A DNA stretch of 44,979 nucleotides from Gammaproteobacteria bacterium (GTDB lineage Bacteria > Pseudomonadota > Gammaproteobacteria > Steroidobacterales > Steroidobacteraceae). Each line of letters opens with the position of its first letter. Within the stretch, counting starts at the first letter, position 1. The DNA is taken from contig PLEC01000011.1 of assembly GCA_003136935.1 (NCBI GenBank), positions 22,599-67,577 on the forward strand, given 5' to 3'. A program made the position numbers and the translations under genes. Positions 15,337-23,737 of the stretch are shown piece after piece. Under the pieces are notes generated by a model. The model did not search any database and was not told the DNA's origin. It worked only from the letters and a program-made list of their open reading frames with translations.

Positions 15337-16806
15337 ATGCCATATACACGCGCGCTGTCACTGCGCGTTGGGGCGCCGCCCATGCTGCTGCTCACGGCGC
15401 TGGTGGCTGTGCTCTACTGGCCGAGCCTCGCCGCGCTCCTCAGGGTATGGGGACGTGATCGGGGGGCCGGGGCCTACTCCCAGGGCTACCTGATCGCCGC
15501 CGTGTCCGTGTGGATGCTGGTCATGCGCGGGCGCGAGACTGCGGCGCGTCTGCAACCGAGTCTACCGATGCTACCCGCGGTTCTCGGCCTCGGGTTCCTG
15601 TGGCTGATCTGCGCGCGCGCCGGCATTCAGACCGCGGAGGCACTGCTGTTGCCGCTCATCCTGTGGGTGGCTATCCGCGCGGCGTTCGGCGCCCAGCTCG
15701 CGCGCGCCAGCCTGTTTCCGTGCGCGTTCCTGCTATTCGCGATCCCCGTCTGGGACGTGTTGCTCGCCCCCTTGCAGGCCGTTACCACGCAGGCGGCGGC
15801 GCGCATCCTCTGGCTCGTGCGGGTACCCACGGCTGTCACCGGAAATTTCATCCACATCAATGCCGGCACGTTCGAAATCGCCCCCGGATGCAGCGGCCTC
15901 GGCATGCTGCTTGTCGGGCTTGCGACCGCAGCGCTATACGGCGAGATGCAGCGCCAGCCCGTGAGCCGTCGTCTGGTCCTATTCGCACTCGCGGCGGCCT
16001 TAAGCCTGCTGGCGAACTGGATTCGCGTCGCCGCCATCGTCTACGCCGGCTATCTCAAGGGCATGAACACCTCCCTGGTACGGGATCATTACGGGTTTGG
16101 CTGGGTCGTGTTCGCCGTCATACTGCTTGCCTTTTTCCCGCTCGCGAGACGCCTCGCGAACGCGCCTGAGGCACCCGGTTTGCAGGCGACGGCGGGCGGG
16201 GTCACGGGGCACTTCGGAGTCGCCGCGGCGTTGATTCTCGCCTGTCTTGCGATCGGTCCGGCGTGGCAACTCGCGGCAGACTGGCGCGAGCCGCCGCACG
16301 TGACGGCCGATCTGCCGCGGGACCCGAGCGCGAACTGGACCGGGCCGCACGCGGCGCCTCAGGGTTGGGCGCCGCAGTTTCCGGGAGCGGATGCGCAGCG
16401 CATCGGCGTGTACCTGCGTGGTGAACAGCGCATCACCGCCTTCACCGCGGCGTATGCCGTGCAACGGCATGCCAAAAAACTCGTCGGCTACGGCGTTGAG
16501 ATTCTCGATGAGGATGAGAGGCTGCTGTCAGACAAACGGATTGATGTCGGGGGGCAGTCCGTTTCGGAAATCGAGGCCGAGTCACCCGGGGACGGGCATG
16601 CCCTCGTGTGGCTCAGATACACCGTCGGCGCGCGCCGTTTCACCTCCGGCTGGTGGGCGCAGCTTGGTTACGGTTGGGCCTCCCTGTTCAAGTCGCCGGG
16701 CTCCAGCGTTATGTTGCTCCGCGCACAGTGCGATGGGGACTGCGCGGCTGCCCGCACCAGCCTTACGCAGTTCGTTACGGACACAGGGGTTCTCGCGGGC
16801 ACCTGA
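15337..16806 (+). CDS. xrtA: Exosortase A fused to EpsI domain (XrtA)
   Basis: A 489-residue membrane protein with about eight helices. Exosortase catalytic residues are visible: Cys185 in APGCSGLGM, Arg230 in NWIRVAAIVY and His251 in RDHYGFGWVVF. The helical part ends near residue 275. After one more helix comes a periplasmic EpsI/DUF3485 domain (about 310-489). Exosortases cut PEP-CTERM sorting signals and transfer the proteins to a new anchor; the XrtA type lives in exopolysaccharide loci. I use the ATG at 15337, with AAGGGG nine bases upstream; an in-frame extension to GTG 15241 adds hydrophilic residues unlike the family. First gene of the EPS operon. No PEP-CTERM substrate is encoded in the window. 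Confidence 0.92.
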   Translation: MPYTRALSLRVGAPPMLLLTALVAVLYWPSLAALLRVWGRDRGAGAYSQGYLIAAVSVWMLVMRGRETAARLQPSLPMLPAVLGLGFLWLICARAGIQTAEALLLPLILWVAIRAAFGAQLARASLFPCAFLLFAIPVWDVLLAPLQAVTTQAAARILWLVRVPTAVTGNFIHINAGTFEIAPGCSGLGMLLVGLATAALYGEMQRQPVSRRLVLFALAAALSLLANWIRVAAIVYAGYLKGMNTSLVRDHYGFGWVVFAVILLAFFPLARRLANAPEAPGLQATAGGVTGHFGVAAALILACLAIGPAWQLAADWREPPHVTADLPRDPSANWTGPHAAPQGWAPQFPGADAQRIGVYLRGEQRITAFTAAYAVQRHAKKLVGYGVEILDEDERLLSDKRIDVGGQSVSEIEAESPGDGHALVWLRYTVGARRFTSGWWAQLGYGWASLFKSPGSSVMLLRAQCDGDCAAARTSLTQFVTDTGVLAGT

Positions 16807-16900
16807 AAATTCGCTTAACGGAGGGCATCGCATGGCACCGACGTTAGAGGAGGTTTGGTGACGTAATCCCAGGTAGGCGTCCCGGGAACCGGCTAAGATT

Positions 16901-17539
16901 ATGGAGATGGATCAAAAGATTTTGAACGGTCGCCCACGGATTGCGGCGCTCGGGATGCTCGTGCTTGCCAGCGCGCTGGGACAGGGAATCGCTGTTGCCT
17001 GGGGGGCGCCACCGGCGCCGGCCCCGAGCACGGTCTCCCCGGATTACGTGATCGGCCCGGGGGACAGCCTGCAGATTTTCGTGTGGCGTAACCCGGAACT
17101 CACGATCAACGTGCCGGTGCGACCGGACGGCAAGATCTCGACGCCGCTCGTCGAGGACATGCCGGCGGTCGGCAAGACACCCACTCAACTGGCGCGGGAC
17201 ATCGAGAAAGTCCTGGCGGTTTACGTGAAGCAGCCCCAGGTGAACGTCATCGTGACGCAGCCGGCGAGTGCCTTCAGCCAGGTCAAGGTCATCGGACAGG
17301 TGCAGCACGCCTTCGGCGTGCCCTATCGCGAGGGCATGACGGTCATGGATGCCGTGCTCGCCGTGGGCGGATTGACGCCCTTCGCCGCGGGCAACCGCGC
17401 GCAGCTGGTGCGCACCATCGACGGCAAGGAGTACCAGATTCCCGTGAGACTTGATGCGTTGTTAAACCACGGCGACATGAGCCAGAACCTGCCCGTACGG
17501 CCCGGCGATGTACTCGTCGTGCCGGAAAGCCGCTTCTAA
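16901..17539 (+). CDS. XrtA-associated polysaccharide export outer-membrane protein (Wza/EpsE family)
   Basis: 212 residues: an N-terminal signal segment (about 12-36), then the poly-export domain with YVIGPGDSLQIFVWRNPEL and VPVRPDGKISTPLVEDM, then a SLBB-like domain with VKVIGQVQHAFGVPYREGMTVMDAV and VRPGDVLVVPESRF. These proteins form the periplasmic/outer-membrane channel for exopolysaccharide. It is short, like other exosortase-system versions. ATG codons at 16901 and 16907 are both possible and neither has a strong ribosome-binding site. It sits 94 bp after the exosortase and 14 bp before the chain-length gene. Confidence 0.92.
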   Translation: MEMDQKILNGRPRIAALGMLVLASALGQGIAVAWGAPPAPAPSTVSPDYVIGPGDSLQIFVWRNPELTINVPVRPDGKISTPLVEDMPAVGKTPTQLARDIEKVLAVYVKQPQVNVIVTQPASAFSQVKVIGQVQHAFGVPYREGMTVMDAVLAVGGLTPFAAGNRAQLVRTIDGKEYQIPVRLDALLNHGDMSQNLPVRPGDVLVVPESRF

Positions 17540-17553
17540 AGTAAGGAGACTGC

Positions 17554-19143
17554 GTGAGTCCGGCGCTGGAAAGACTAATGGATGAGGTGCACGGCGCCTG
17601 GCGCTACCGCTGGGCGGGGCTGGCCGCGGCGTGGCTGGTGGCGGTGCTCGGCTGGCTTTACGTGTTCGCGCTCCCGGACAACTATGAGGCCAGTTCGCGC
17701 GTATTCGTTGACACGCGCACGGTGCTGCGCCCCGCGTTGCAGGGACTCGCCCTGAACGAGGATCTCAACGCGGAGCTTAACTACGTGCGCCAGGCGCTGC
17801 TCGCAGGTCCCCAGCTGCAGAAGATCGCCGAGGAGGCGGGCATGCTGCCGGCGGGGGCGAGCCGGGAGCGCAAGCAGGGGGTGCTGACGAACCTGGTCAG
17901 AGGCACGCAGATTGCCGTGCGCAGCGCGAGCGAGCGTGAAGATGACCGCACCGCGGGCAACATATACCGCATCAGCTACCAGGACCCCAGTCGCGCCCGG
18001 AGCCTGAAGGTGGTGTCGATTCTGACCCGTGACCTCGTATCGGGGACCCTGGGCAGCACGCACGCGGAATCCGAGAGCGCGCAGAGATTCCTGGAGACGC
18101 AGCTGCACGACTACGAGGGGCGCCTGAACGGTTCCGAAGCGAAGCTCGCTGCATTCAAATCAGCGCACCTGGGCGTCATGCCGACGGAGGCCGGTGGCTA
18201 CTTTGCGCAGCTGCAGAAAGAGAACGAACTCGTCGAGGACACGCAGAACAAGCTGCGCACCGCGGAGAGCCGCCGTACTACGCTCGAGCGGCAGCTGCGT
18301 GGTGACGCGGTGGTCTCGGCAGTGGGAACCAGCTCGCTCTCCGGCGGCGGCGGCGGCGACACACTGTCGCGAATCGCGGAGACCCAGGCGCACCTGGATG
18401 ATCTGCTGCTGCGCTACACGGACAAGCATCCGGACGTCATCGCCACCCGGGCGACACTGGAAGAGTTGAAGAGGCGCCGCGCGGCCGAGATCGACAGCCT
18501 CCGGCGCGGCGACGCAGGAGCCGCCGCCACCAGCAGGGCGAGCGCGAGCCCCGTCTACCAGGGCATTGCACTCGCGCTGAATCAGGCGGAAGTGGACATC
18601 TCGGACCTGAGCAGCGAGCTGACGGATCACCGGGCGAAGGCGCAGGAGCTGCGCAAGATGCTCAACACCGCGCCGGAGGTGGAGGCGCAGTACGCGCAGC
18701 TCGCACGTGACTACGAAGTCAACCGACAGCAGTACACGGCGCTGCTCGAGAACTACGACAAGACCAAGCTTGGACAGCGGGCTAACGATGCGGGCTCAGT
18801 ACGCTTCACGCTGGTGCAGCCACCGTCCGTGGACTCCAATCCGGTGTCGCCCGATCGGCCGTTGCTGCTCATTGGAGTCCTGCTCGCGGCGCTCGCGGCG
18901 GGGGTGGGTGCGGCGTACGGCCTGAATCTGCTGCAGCCGGTGGCCGGCTCGGCGCGCGCGCTCGCGACGCTCACCGGGGTGACGGTATTGGGGGTGGTCG
19001 GCAACGCCTTCCCGGTGCGCACCGCCCGGACGGCCCGGCACGACGCGCGCCGGGTTTACCTGGCTACCGCGTGTCTCGTGGCAACTTTTGCAGCCATCCT
19101 GGTGCTCAGCAACGCCGGCTGGCGCATGAACCTGTCATTTTAA
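17554..19143 (+). CDS. XrtA-associated chain-length determinant (Wzz/GumC-like)
   Basis: 529 residues with a Wzz layout: an N-terminal helix (YRWAGLAAAWLVAVLGWLY, about 16-36), a long periplasmic coiled-coil region (about 160-430), the DYEVNRQQYTALLENYDKTKL segment just before the second helix, and helices at about 430-455 and 505-525. It controls polymer length and couples export to the cytoplasmic tyrosine kinase encoded next. The start is GTG with AAGGAG 5 bp upstream. It has no kinase domain of its own, so it belongs to the split adaptor/BY-kinase type. Confidence 0.92.
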   Translation: MSPALERLMDEVHGAWRYRWAGLAAAWLVAVLGWLYVFALPDNYEASSRVFVDTRTVLRPALQGLALNEDLNAELNYVRQALLAGPQLQKIAEEAGMLPAGASRERKQGVLTNLVRGTQIAVRSASEREDDRTAGNIYRISYQDPSRARSLKVVSILTRDLVSGTLGSTHAESESAQRFLETQLHDYEGRLNGSEAKLAAFKSAHLGVMPTEAGGYFAQLQKENELVEDTQNKLRTAESRRTTLERQLRGDAVVSAVGTSSLSGGGGGDTLSRIAETQAHLDDLLLRYTDKHPDVIATRATLEELKRRRAAEIDSLRRGDAGAAATSRASASPVYQGIALALNQAEVDISDLSSELTDHRAKAQELRKMLNTAPEVEAQYAQLARDYEVNRQQYTALLENYDKTKLGQRANDAGSVRFTLVQPPSVDSNPVSPDRPLLLIGVLLAALAAGVGAAYGLNLLQPVAGSARALATLTGVTVLGVVGNAFPVRTARTARHDARRVYLATACLVATFAAILVLSNAGWRMNLSF

Positions 19144-19170
19144 CCTCTGGTAAGACCCCTGGTGAACTAA

Positions 19171-20067
19171 GTGAGCCTCATCGAAAACACCCTCGGGAAA
19201 GTGCGGCGCGCCGCCGCCGCCGCCGCCGCCGCCAAACCGGAACCGCTGGCGCCGCGCGCCGTCGGGGTGCCCGTGCCCTCCGAGGCGCTGGCTGATTCCT
19301 CCACGCTGCCGGATTACGACTACCGTCGTGTGGCGGTTGATCTCGCTGCGCTGCGCGCGGCGGGACACGTGCCGGATGCCAGCGAGGATCAGCGCTTCGC
19401 GGAGCACTTCCGCCGCATCAAGCGCTCGGTCGTTGCCAAGGCCACGGGCACTGGCGCTGTTGCCGACTCGCGGCTAGTCGCAGTCACGAGCCCGCTGCCA
19501 GGTGATGGCAAGACCTTCACCAGTGTCAACCTCGCGTTCAGCCTGGCCCGCGAGCGGGATCTGTCCGTGCTGCTGGTGGACGCGGACCTGCACAAGTCGC
19601 AGATCACGCAGGATCTCGGCCTTGAGGATCAGCCGGGACTGGTGGATGCGCTCCTGGATGAGTCGTGCGACGCGGAGTCCCTCGTCCTGCGCACGGATAT
19701 TCCTGGTCTCGACATCCTGCCCGCCGGCCGTTCGGTCGAAGATGCTCCGGAACTCGCCGCCAGCGCGCGCATGGCGCAGATCGTGGCGCGGCTCGCCGCG
19801 CGCAACCCGCGCCGGCTGGTGTTGCTCGACTGCGCGCCGGTGCTGGCCGCGAGCGAGGTCCGGGGCCTCATGCAGCTTTCCGGACAGGTACTGCTCGTCG
19901 TGCGGGCCGGTCAGACACCGCAGCAGGCGGTCGTGGATGCCATCGCGCAGCTTGATCCGAAACGCTTGCTGGGCCTGGTCCTGAATGACGCGCGGCACGG
20001 TGCGGCGACCTACTACGGCTATAGCGGTTACTACGGAGCGCTGGACGATGCTGCGCGCGCCGGTTAG
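19171..20067 (+). CDS. XrtA-associated tyrosine autokinase (BY-kinase)
   Basis: 298 residues, cytoplasmic ATPase of the CpsD/Wzc-C type. Walker A SPLPGDGKT is at 107-115 and Walker A' VLLVDADLHK at about 133-142. A tyrosine cluster near the C-terminus (YYGYSGYYG, about residues 282-290) is the expected autophosphorylation site. It cycles with the chain-length protein upstream to drive polymerisation and export. GTG start, 27 bp after the upstream stop. Residues 14-21 are eight alanines coded by an uninterrupted GCC tract. The 3' end overlaps the next gene by 20 bp. Confidence 0.93.
   Translation: MSLIENTLGKVRRAAAAAAAAKPEPLAPRAVGVPVPSEALADSSTLPDYDYRRVAVDLAALRAAGHVPDASEDQRFAEHFRRIKRSVVAKATGTGAVADSRLVAVTSPLPGDGKTFTSVNLAFSLARERDLSVLLVDADLHKSQITQDLGLEDQPGLVDALLDESCDAESLVLRTDIPGLDILPAGRSVEDAPELAASARMAQIVARLAARNPRRLVLLDCAPVLAASEVRGLMQLSGQVLLVVRAGQTPQQAVVDAIAQLDPKRLLGLVLNDARHGAATYYGYSGYYGALDDAARAG
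19210..19233 (+). repeat. (GCC)8 trinucleotide tract
   Basis: Eight perfect GCC units coding Ala14-Ala21 of the tyrosine autokinase. Gains or losses of whole units keep the frame. Confidence 0.85.
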
Positions 20068-21487
20068 CCGCGCGCTTGCAGCCTGCGCCCTCACCGCCGG
20101 CGCCCTTGCTCCGGCGGCTGCCTGGGCGCAGAGCTTACCAGGCACCCAGCCGAGCATACTGGGCACCCAGCCGAGCGTACTGGGCACGCCGCCGGCGGAC
20201 ACGACCAACATTTTCCTGACCGCAGGCATCGGGGAGACCGATAACGTCGGACTCACCGCGACCGGGGCCGAGTCGCAGACCATCGCGAACGTCGGGTTAC
20301 TCGTCGACGTCGAGCGCAACGACCCGCTCCTGCAGGGGAGCCTCAAGGGCGATGTTGCCTATATCGACTACCTCGAGCACGCCTTCCCGGGCCAGGTGGT
20401 CGGCCGCCTCGACGGCATCGGATCCTTCACGCTGGTTCCGGACAACATCAAGTGGGTGCTGCAGGACGCCTACGGCACGGCGCAGGTGGATCCGCTGGCA
20501 CCAGTCGATCGCAACAACGTGCAGAGCGTGAACGTGCTGTCCACCGGCCCCGACTTTGTCATGCGCCCGAGCGACAGCGTGTTCCTGCGCCTGGGTGCCC
20601 GTTATGCGCTAGTGGACTACGAGACGAGCCCCTTCAACAGCCACCAGGTGTTGGGCATGGCCGCCATCGGTGATGAGCTGTCGTTAGCGTCGAACATCTC
20701 GCTCAACGCCGACATTTCCCAAATCCGCTTCCAGGACACGTTTGTCAACCCCGACTACGATCGCAGGAAGTTCTACCTGCGCTATGACACGCGTGGATCG
20801 CGCACCAGCCTCTCGCTGGATCTGGGCGTGGCGCAGGTGGACGACGCCGGGCCGTGGACTTCGGCGCTGCTTGCGCAGCTGACTCTCGCACGGGACCTGA
20901 CGCCGTTCCAGTCGGTGACCATCTCCGGAGGCCGGCAGTTCACGGACGCCTCGGACAGCTTCAGCGGGCTGACGAGCGGCGCTGCGGCGGCCGCGGTGAT
21001 CGCACCGGGATTCGGTAGCGCCGGCAACTATCTGGATACCTATGGCTCGCTGGGATGGCAGTTCAAGGAGGGCCGTACGACCATCGGCGTGTCGGGCAGA
21101 TGGGAGCGCGACACCTACACCATCGAGCCGACGCCGCTGCAGCTCGCGGAATTCATCGCGGAGGGGATTTATGCCGCGGGGCTGGACGTCACGCGTGCGA
21201 GCGCCGAAGCGCGCATGCAGCGCGATGTCGCGCCGAACCTGACGGCCGAAGTCCACGCCGGGTACACGCACGAGAACTACGAGACCATCGGATTCATCGA
21301 CCATATCGTGCTCGCCGGGGTCGGCCTTACGTTCAAGCCGAGCCGCCGCCTGCAGTATCGACTGAGTTTTGACCACAACGCGCGGACGGCGGAGAACGTT
21401 CCGACACTCGTCGCAACGCAGGGGCTGGGTACAGGCTACACGCAGAACGAGATATTCCTGACGGCCGTGTACCGGCTAAGCGAGTAG
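20048..21487 (+). CDS. XrtA-associated outer-membrane beta-barrel protein
   Basis: 479 residues. The signal peptide MLRAPVSRALAACALTAGAL continues to AAAWAQS with a clear cleavage site. A Pro/Gly/Gln linker with a duplicated unit follows, then many alternating amphipathic strands with aromatic girdles (RRKFYLRYDTRGSRTSL, YRLSFDHNARTAEN) ending with the C-terminal strand EIFLTAVYRLSE. This matches the TIGR03016-type outer-membrane protein that follows the BY-kinase in XrtA loci; it probably assists export or anchors the polymer. The ATG at 20048 overlaps the kinase gene by 20 bp and gives the proper signal peptide. It is the last intact gene before the IS relics. Confidence 0.87.
   Translation: MLRAPVSRALAACALTAGALAPAAAWAQSLPGTQPSILGTQPSVLGTPPADTTNIFLTAGIGETDNVGLTATGAESQTIANVGLLVDVERNDPLLQGSLKGDVAYIDYLEHAFPGQVVGRLDGIGSFTLVPDNIKWVLQDAYGTAQVDPLAPVDRNNVQSVNVLSTGPDFVMRPSDSVFLRLGARYALVDYETSPFNSHQVLGMAAIGDELSLASNISLNADISQIRFQDTFVNPDYDRRKFYLRYDTRGSRTSLSLDLGVAQVDDAGPWTSALLAQLTLARDLTPFQSVTISGGRQFTDASDSFSGLTSGAAAAAVIAPGFGSAGNYLDTYGSLGWQFKEGRTTIGVSGRWERDTYTIEPTPLQLAEFIAEGIYAAGLDVTRASAEARMQRDVAPNLTAEVHAGYTHENYETIGFIDHIVLAGVGLTFKPSRRLQYRLSFDHNARTAENVPTLVATQGLGTGYTQNEIFLTAVYRLSE
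20142..20183 (+). repeat. Two 21-bp tandem repeats in the barrel protein linker
   Basis: Two copies of a 21-bp unit (20142-20162 and 20163-20183) differing at one base, with the first four bases of a third. They encode GTQPSIL / GTQPSVL directly after the signal peptide. Confidence 0.85.
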
Positions 21488-21616
21488 ACCGCGGCAGCGG
21501 CTCACTCGCGCGGTTCCGTGATTACAGTCCCCGACAAGTAGAGGCTGCCCGGCGCTGCTGTGGCGCGCCTCTCCAGCGATACGTTCTGGATGGAGCGCTC
21601 CGGAGACTCGACCTAG

Positions 21617-21975
21617 TCAAAATGGAATGACCGGCTCCCGATTTGCAGCATTGCAGATTACGCTGTGAATCGGGAAAGATCGCGGCGCAGAGCCGCATAC
21701 AAATGGAAGCCGGCGCTGGATTAGCATCGTTCTCAAGTACACATCGCCGAGTTGGTAATGCCGGCGAGGGCTACTTCCCCACCGCTGGAGCGCTGTCGAG
21801 GCGTCAATCCCGCCCATGCCACAAATTGTCGTCCGTTCTTAAATTGACCGGGATCCGCCACTTCCGCAACCAGCGTCGTCGCCACTATCGGACCCACTCC
21901 GGGGATGGAGGCCAGCAACTACTGCTGAAGCTACTTTGAGCGATGGTTGCGCCGTAATCGGTAATTACGCGGCGT
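21617..21975 (-). pseudogene. IS110-family transposase relic (C-terminal part)
   Basis: The minus strand encodes LASIPGVGPIVATTLVAEV, GRQFVAWAGLTPRQRSSGGE and VALAGIT, the typical C-terminal IS116/IS110/IS902 domain. It then shifts frame and continues as GDVYLRTMLIQ. The N-terminal RuvC-like DEDD domain is absent and no terminal structures are seen. A decayed fragment, not mobile. Confidence 0.8.
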
Positions 21976-21981
21976 GATTGA

Positions 21982-22510
21982 TTAGCTCGGAAAGTCGTGC
22001 AAGTCGGAGCGCAAAGGGTTGGCAGCGAAGTGCTGCTTCCACAGGCGCGGGGTGAGTTCGGCGACACGGCTGGCGGGGTGTTCACTGATTCGCTGCAGCA
22101 CATCGACCAGGCAGGTGTACGGGTCGATGCCGTGTAGTCGGCAGGTGACGATCAAGCTGTGGATGATGCCGACGTGTTTGGCACCCAGTTCAGTCCAGCA
22201 GAAGAGCCAGGATCTTCGACCCATCGGAACGACGCGCAACGCCCGCTCCAGATGATTCGTGTCGATGGGGACGTCCGGGTCAGTGAGAAAGACTTCGAGG
22301 CCGACACGCCGTTCGCGCACATAGTTCACGGCCTGGATGAACGGGTTGCTCGGGGTGAAGCCTTGGCGCTGAAGTTGAGGCAAGTACGGAGACTGCCGGT
22401 TGTTGCTGGTTGGAGACGCGGCAGAACGCGTCCAGGGCGGCTTCGCTCGGTAGTCGCCTACTGCGCGCTCTGTCGTAGCGGATCTTCGCGTGCGCGAGCT
22501 CGCTCAGCAC
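21982..22510 (-). pseudogene. IS66-family transposase (TnpC) relic, C-terminal part
   Basis: Between 22383 and 21982 the minus strand reads NHLERALRVVPMGRRSWLFC, WTELGAKHVGIIHSLIVTC, DPYTCLVDVLQRI, HPASRVAELTPRLWKQHFA and NPLRSDL, the C-terminus of an IS66 transposase. The upstream part (to about 22510) is frameshifted and eroded, and the rest of TnpC and tnpA/tnpB are missing. It abuts the IS110 relic and the end of the flavoprotein gene. Confidence 0.85.
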
Positions 22511-22552
22511 CCGTTAGGCCGGCTTGATGTCGTTGAGGCGCCTTGCAGCTGC

Positions 22553-23734
22553 CTACAGCTGTCGCGAGAGCAACGGCGCAACGTGCTTGGCACCGTACAT
22601 GAACCGCATGATCGGTCCGAATACCGGCGCACTCGCTATGCCGACGATAAACAGCCCCGCAACAGAGCATTCGAAGCGCGAACTTAATGCAGGGATGCCC
22701 GCGGCTTCCCGCTCGATTTTCGCTCTCAGCGACGGCTCGAGATAGTCGAGGCGGTCTACGTCGACTTTGAACCCAGTCGCGGCGATGACATGGTCCGCGT
22801 AAGTCTCCGCTGTGCCCCGAGGTCCCGCAACAGTGAGGCGCACCCCGTTGCTTTCACGCACTACCTCCCGTACCTGCGAATTCAGTAGTAACTCCACGCG
22901 TGCTTCGATGCGGTCGCGAAGCCACCAGGCGCCGCTTGGACCATAGGAGCCGAGCAGAAACCTGTGGCGCTTCGCTGCTGGAAAGTACCATCGAAATACA
23001 CCGGGCAGCTCCGAAACAGCGGCGCTCTTCCACCCCGCTCCCACTCCGGCGTCCGGCGCAATCAAGCGCTGCAACAGCGGACGCACTCTCGAGGGCAGGT
23101 TCCATGAGATCTGAGGCCTCCGTACGAACACACGAACGCGAGCCCCGTTTTCGTGCAGCAACGCGGCGGTTTCCAATGCGGATTGACCAGCGCCGATGAT
23201 GCAGACGTCACGCCCCGCATATCCCTTCACATCGCCAATGCAGGTACTGTGCATGGCCAGTGGCTCCGGCAGCGCCGCCAGCTCCGGCGGCCCGACACGA
23301 AAGGCCATGTGCCCGGTAGCGAGGACTACGCGGCGCGTGGTGAATCTTGCGCCATCGGTCAGCTGGATCTCGAAGCCGGTGGGAATGCCGCGTACCTGTG
23401 TCACTTTGACATCGCGCGGCTCACCCACCGCGTGTTCGAGAAACCATTGCGCGTAGTCCAGAAAGAGCGCGAGGCTAAGTGGGCTTCCCACCGGCTGATA
23501 GGACAGTCCCCGGGCTTGACAGTATCGTTGCAGCGTGTAGCGGCGCTGCGGATCCCAGAGGCTGGAAGCGAAGCGCTCCGACTTCAGCACCATCCCTTGC
23601 GGCATGAAGCTGCGCCAGCTCTCCAGGGACGTCCCCAGTAATTCAAAAGATCTTCCTCGCGCTCGCAAATGAGCGGCGATCGACAACCCGTACGGACCTG
23701 CCCCGACGATCGTAGTTTCTACGTCCAAGATCAC
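22553..23734 (-). CDS. FAD/NAD(P)-binding flavoprotein monooxygenase-like oxidoreductase
   Basis: 393 residues with two dinucleotide folds: VGAGPYGLS (10-18) for FAD and IIGAGQSALETAALL (about 194-208) for NAD(P)H, plus VVLATGHMAF and the C-terminal HVIAATGFKVDVDRL. This is the layout of flavin monooxygenases and L-lysine/L-ornithine N-hydroxylase relatives, which hydroxylate amines or oxidise soft nucleophiles. The substrate is unknown. The gene begins 3 bp after the ATP-grasp gene, so the two are one operon. GTG at 23734 is the listed start; TTG at 23728 is spaced better from the GAGGAG box. The 3' end runs up to the IS66 relic but the protein looks complete. Confidence 0.85.
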   Translation of the reverse strand: MILDVETTIVGAGPYGLSIAAHLRARGRSFELLGTSLESWRSFMPQGMVLKSERFASSLWDPQRRYTLQRYCQARGLSYQPVGSPLSLALFLDYAQWFLEHAVGEPRDVKVTQVRGIPTGFEIQLTDGARFTTRRVVLATGHMAFRVGPPELAALPEPLAMHSTCIGDVKGYAGRDVCIIGAGQSALETAALLHENGARVRVFVRRPQISWNLPSRVRPLLQRLIAPDAGVGAGWKSAAVSELPGVFRWYFPAAKRHRFLLGSYGPSGAWWLRDRIEARVELLLNSQVREVVRESNGVRLTVAGPRGTAETYADHVIAATGFKVDVDRLDYLEPSLRAKIEREAAGIPALSSRFECSVAGLFIVGIASAPVFGPIMRFMYGAKHVAPLLSRQL

Positions 23735-23737
23735 TCC

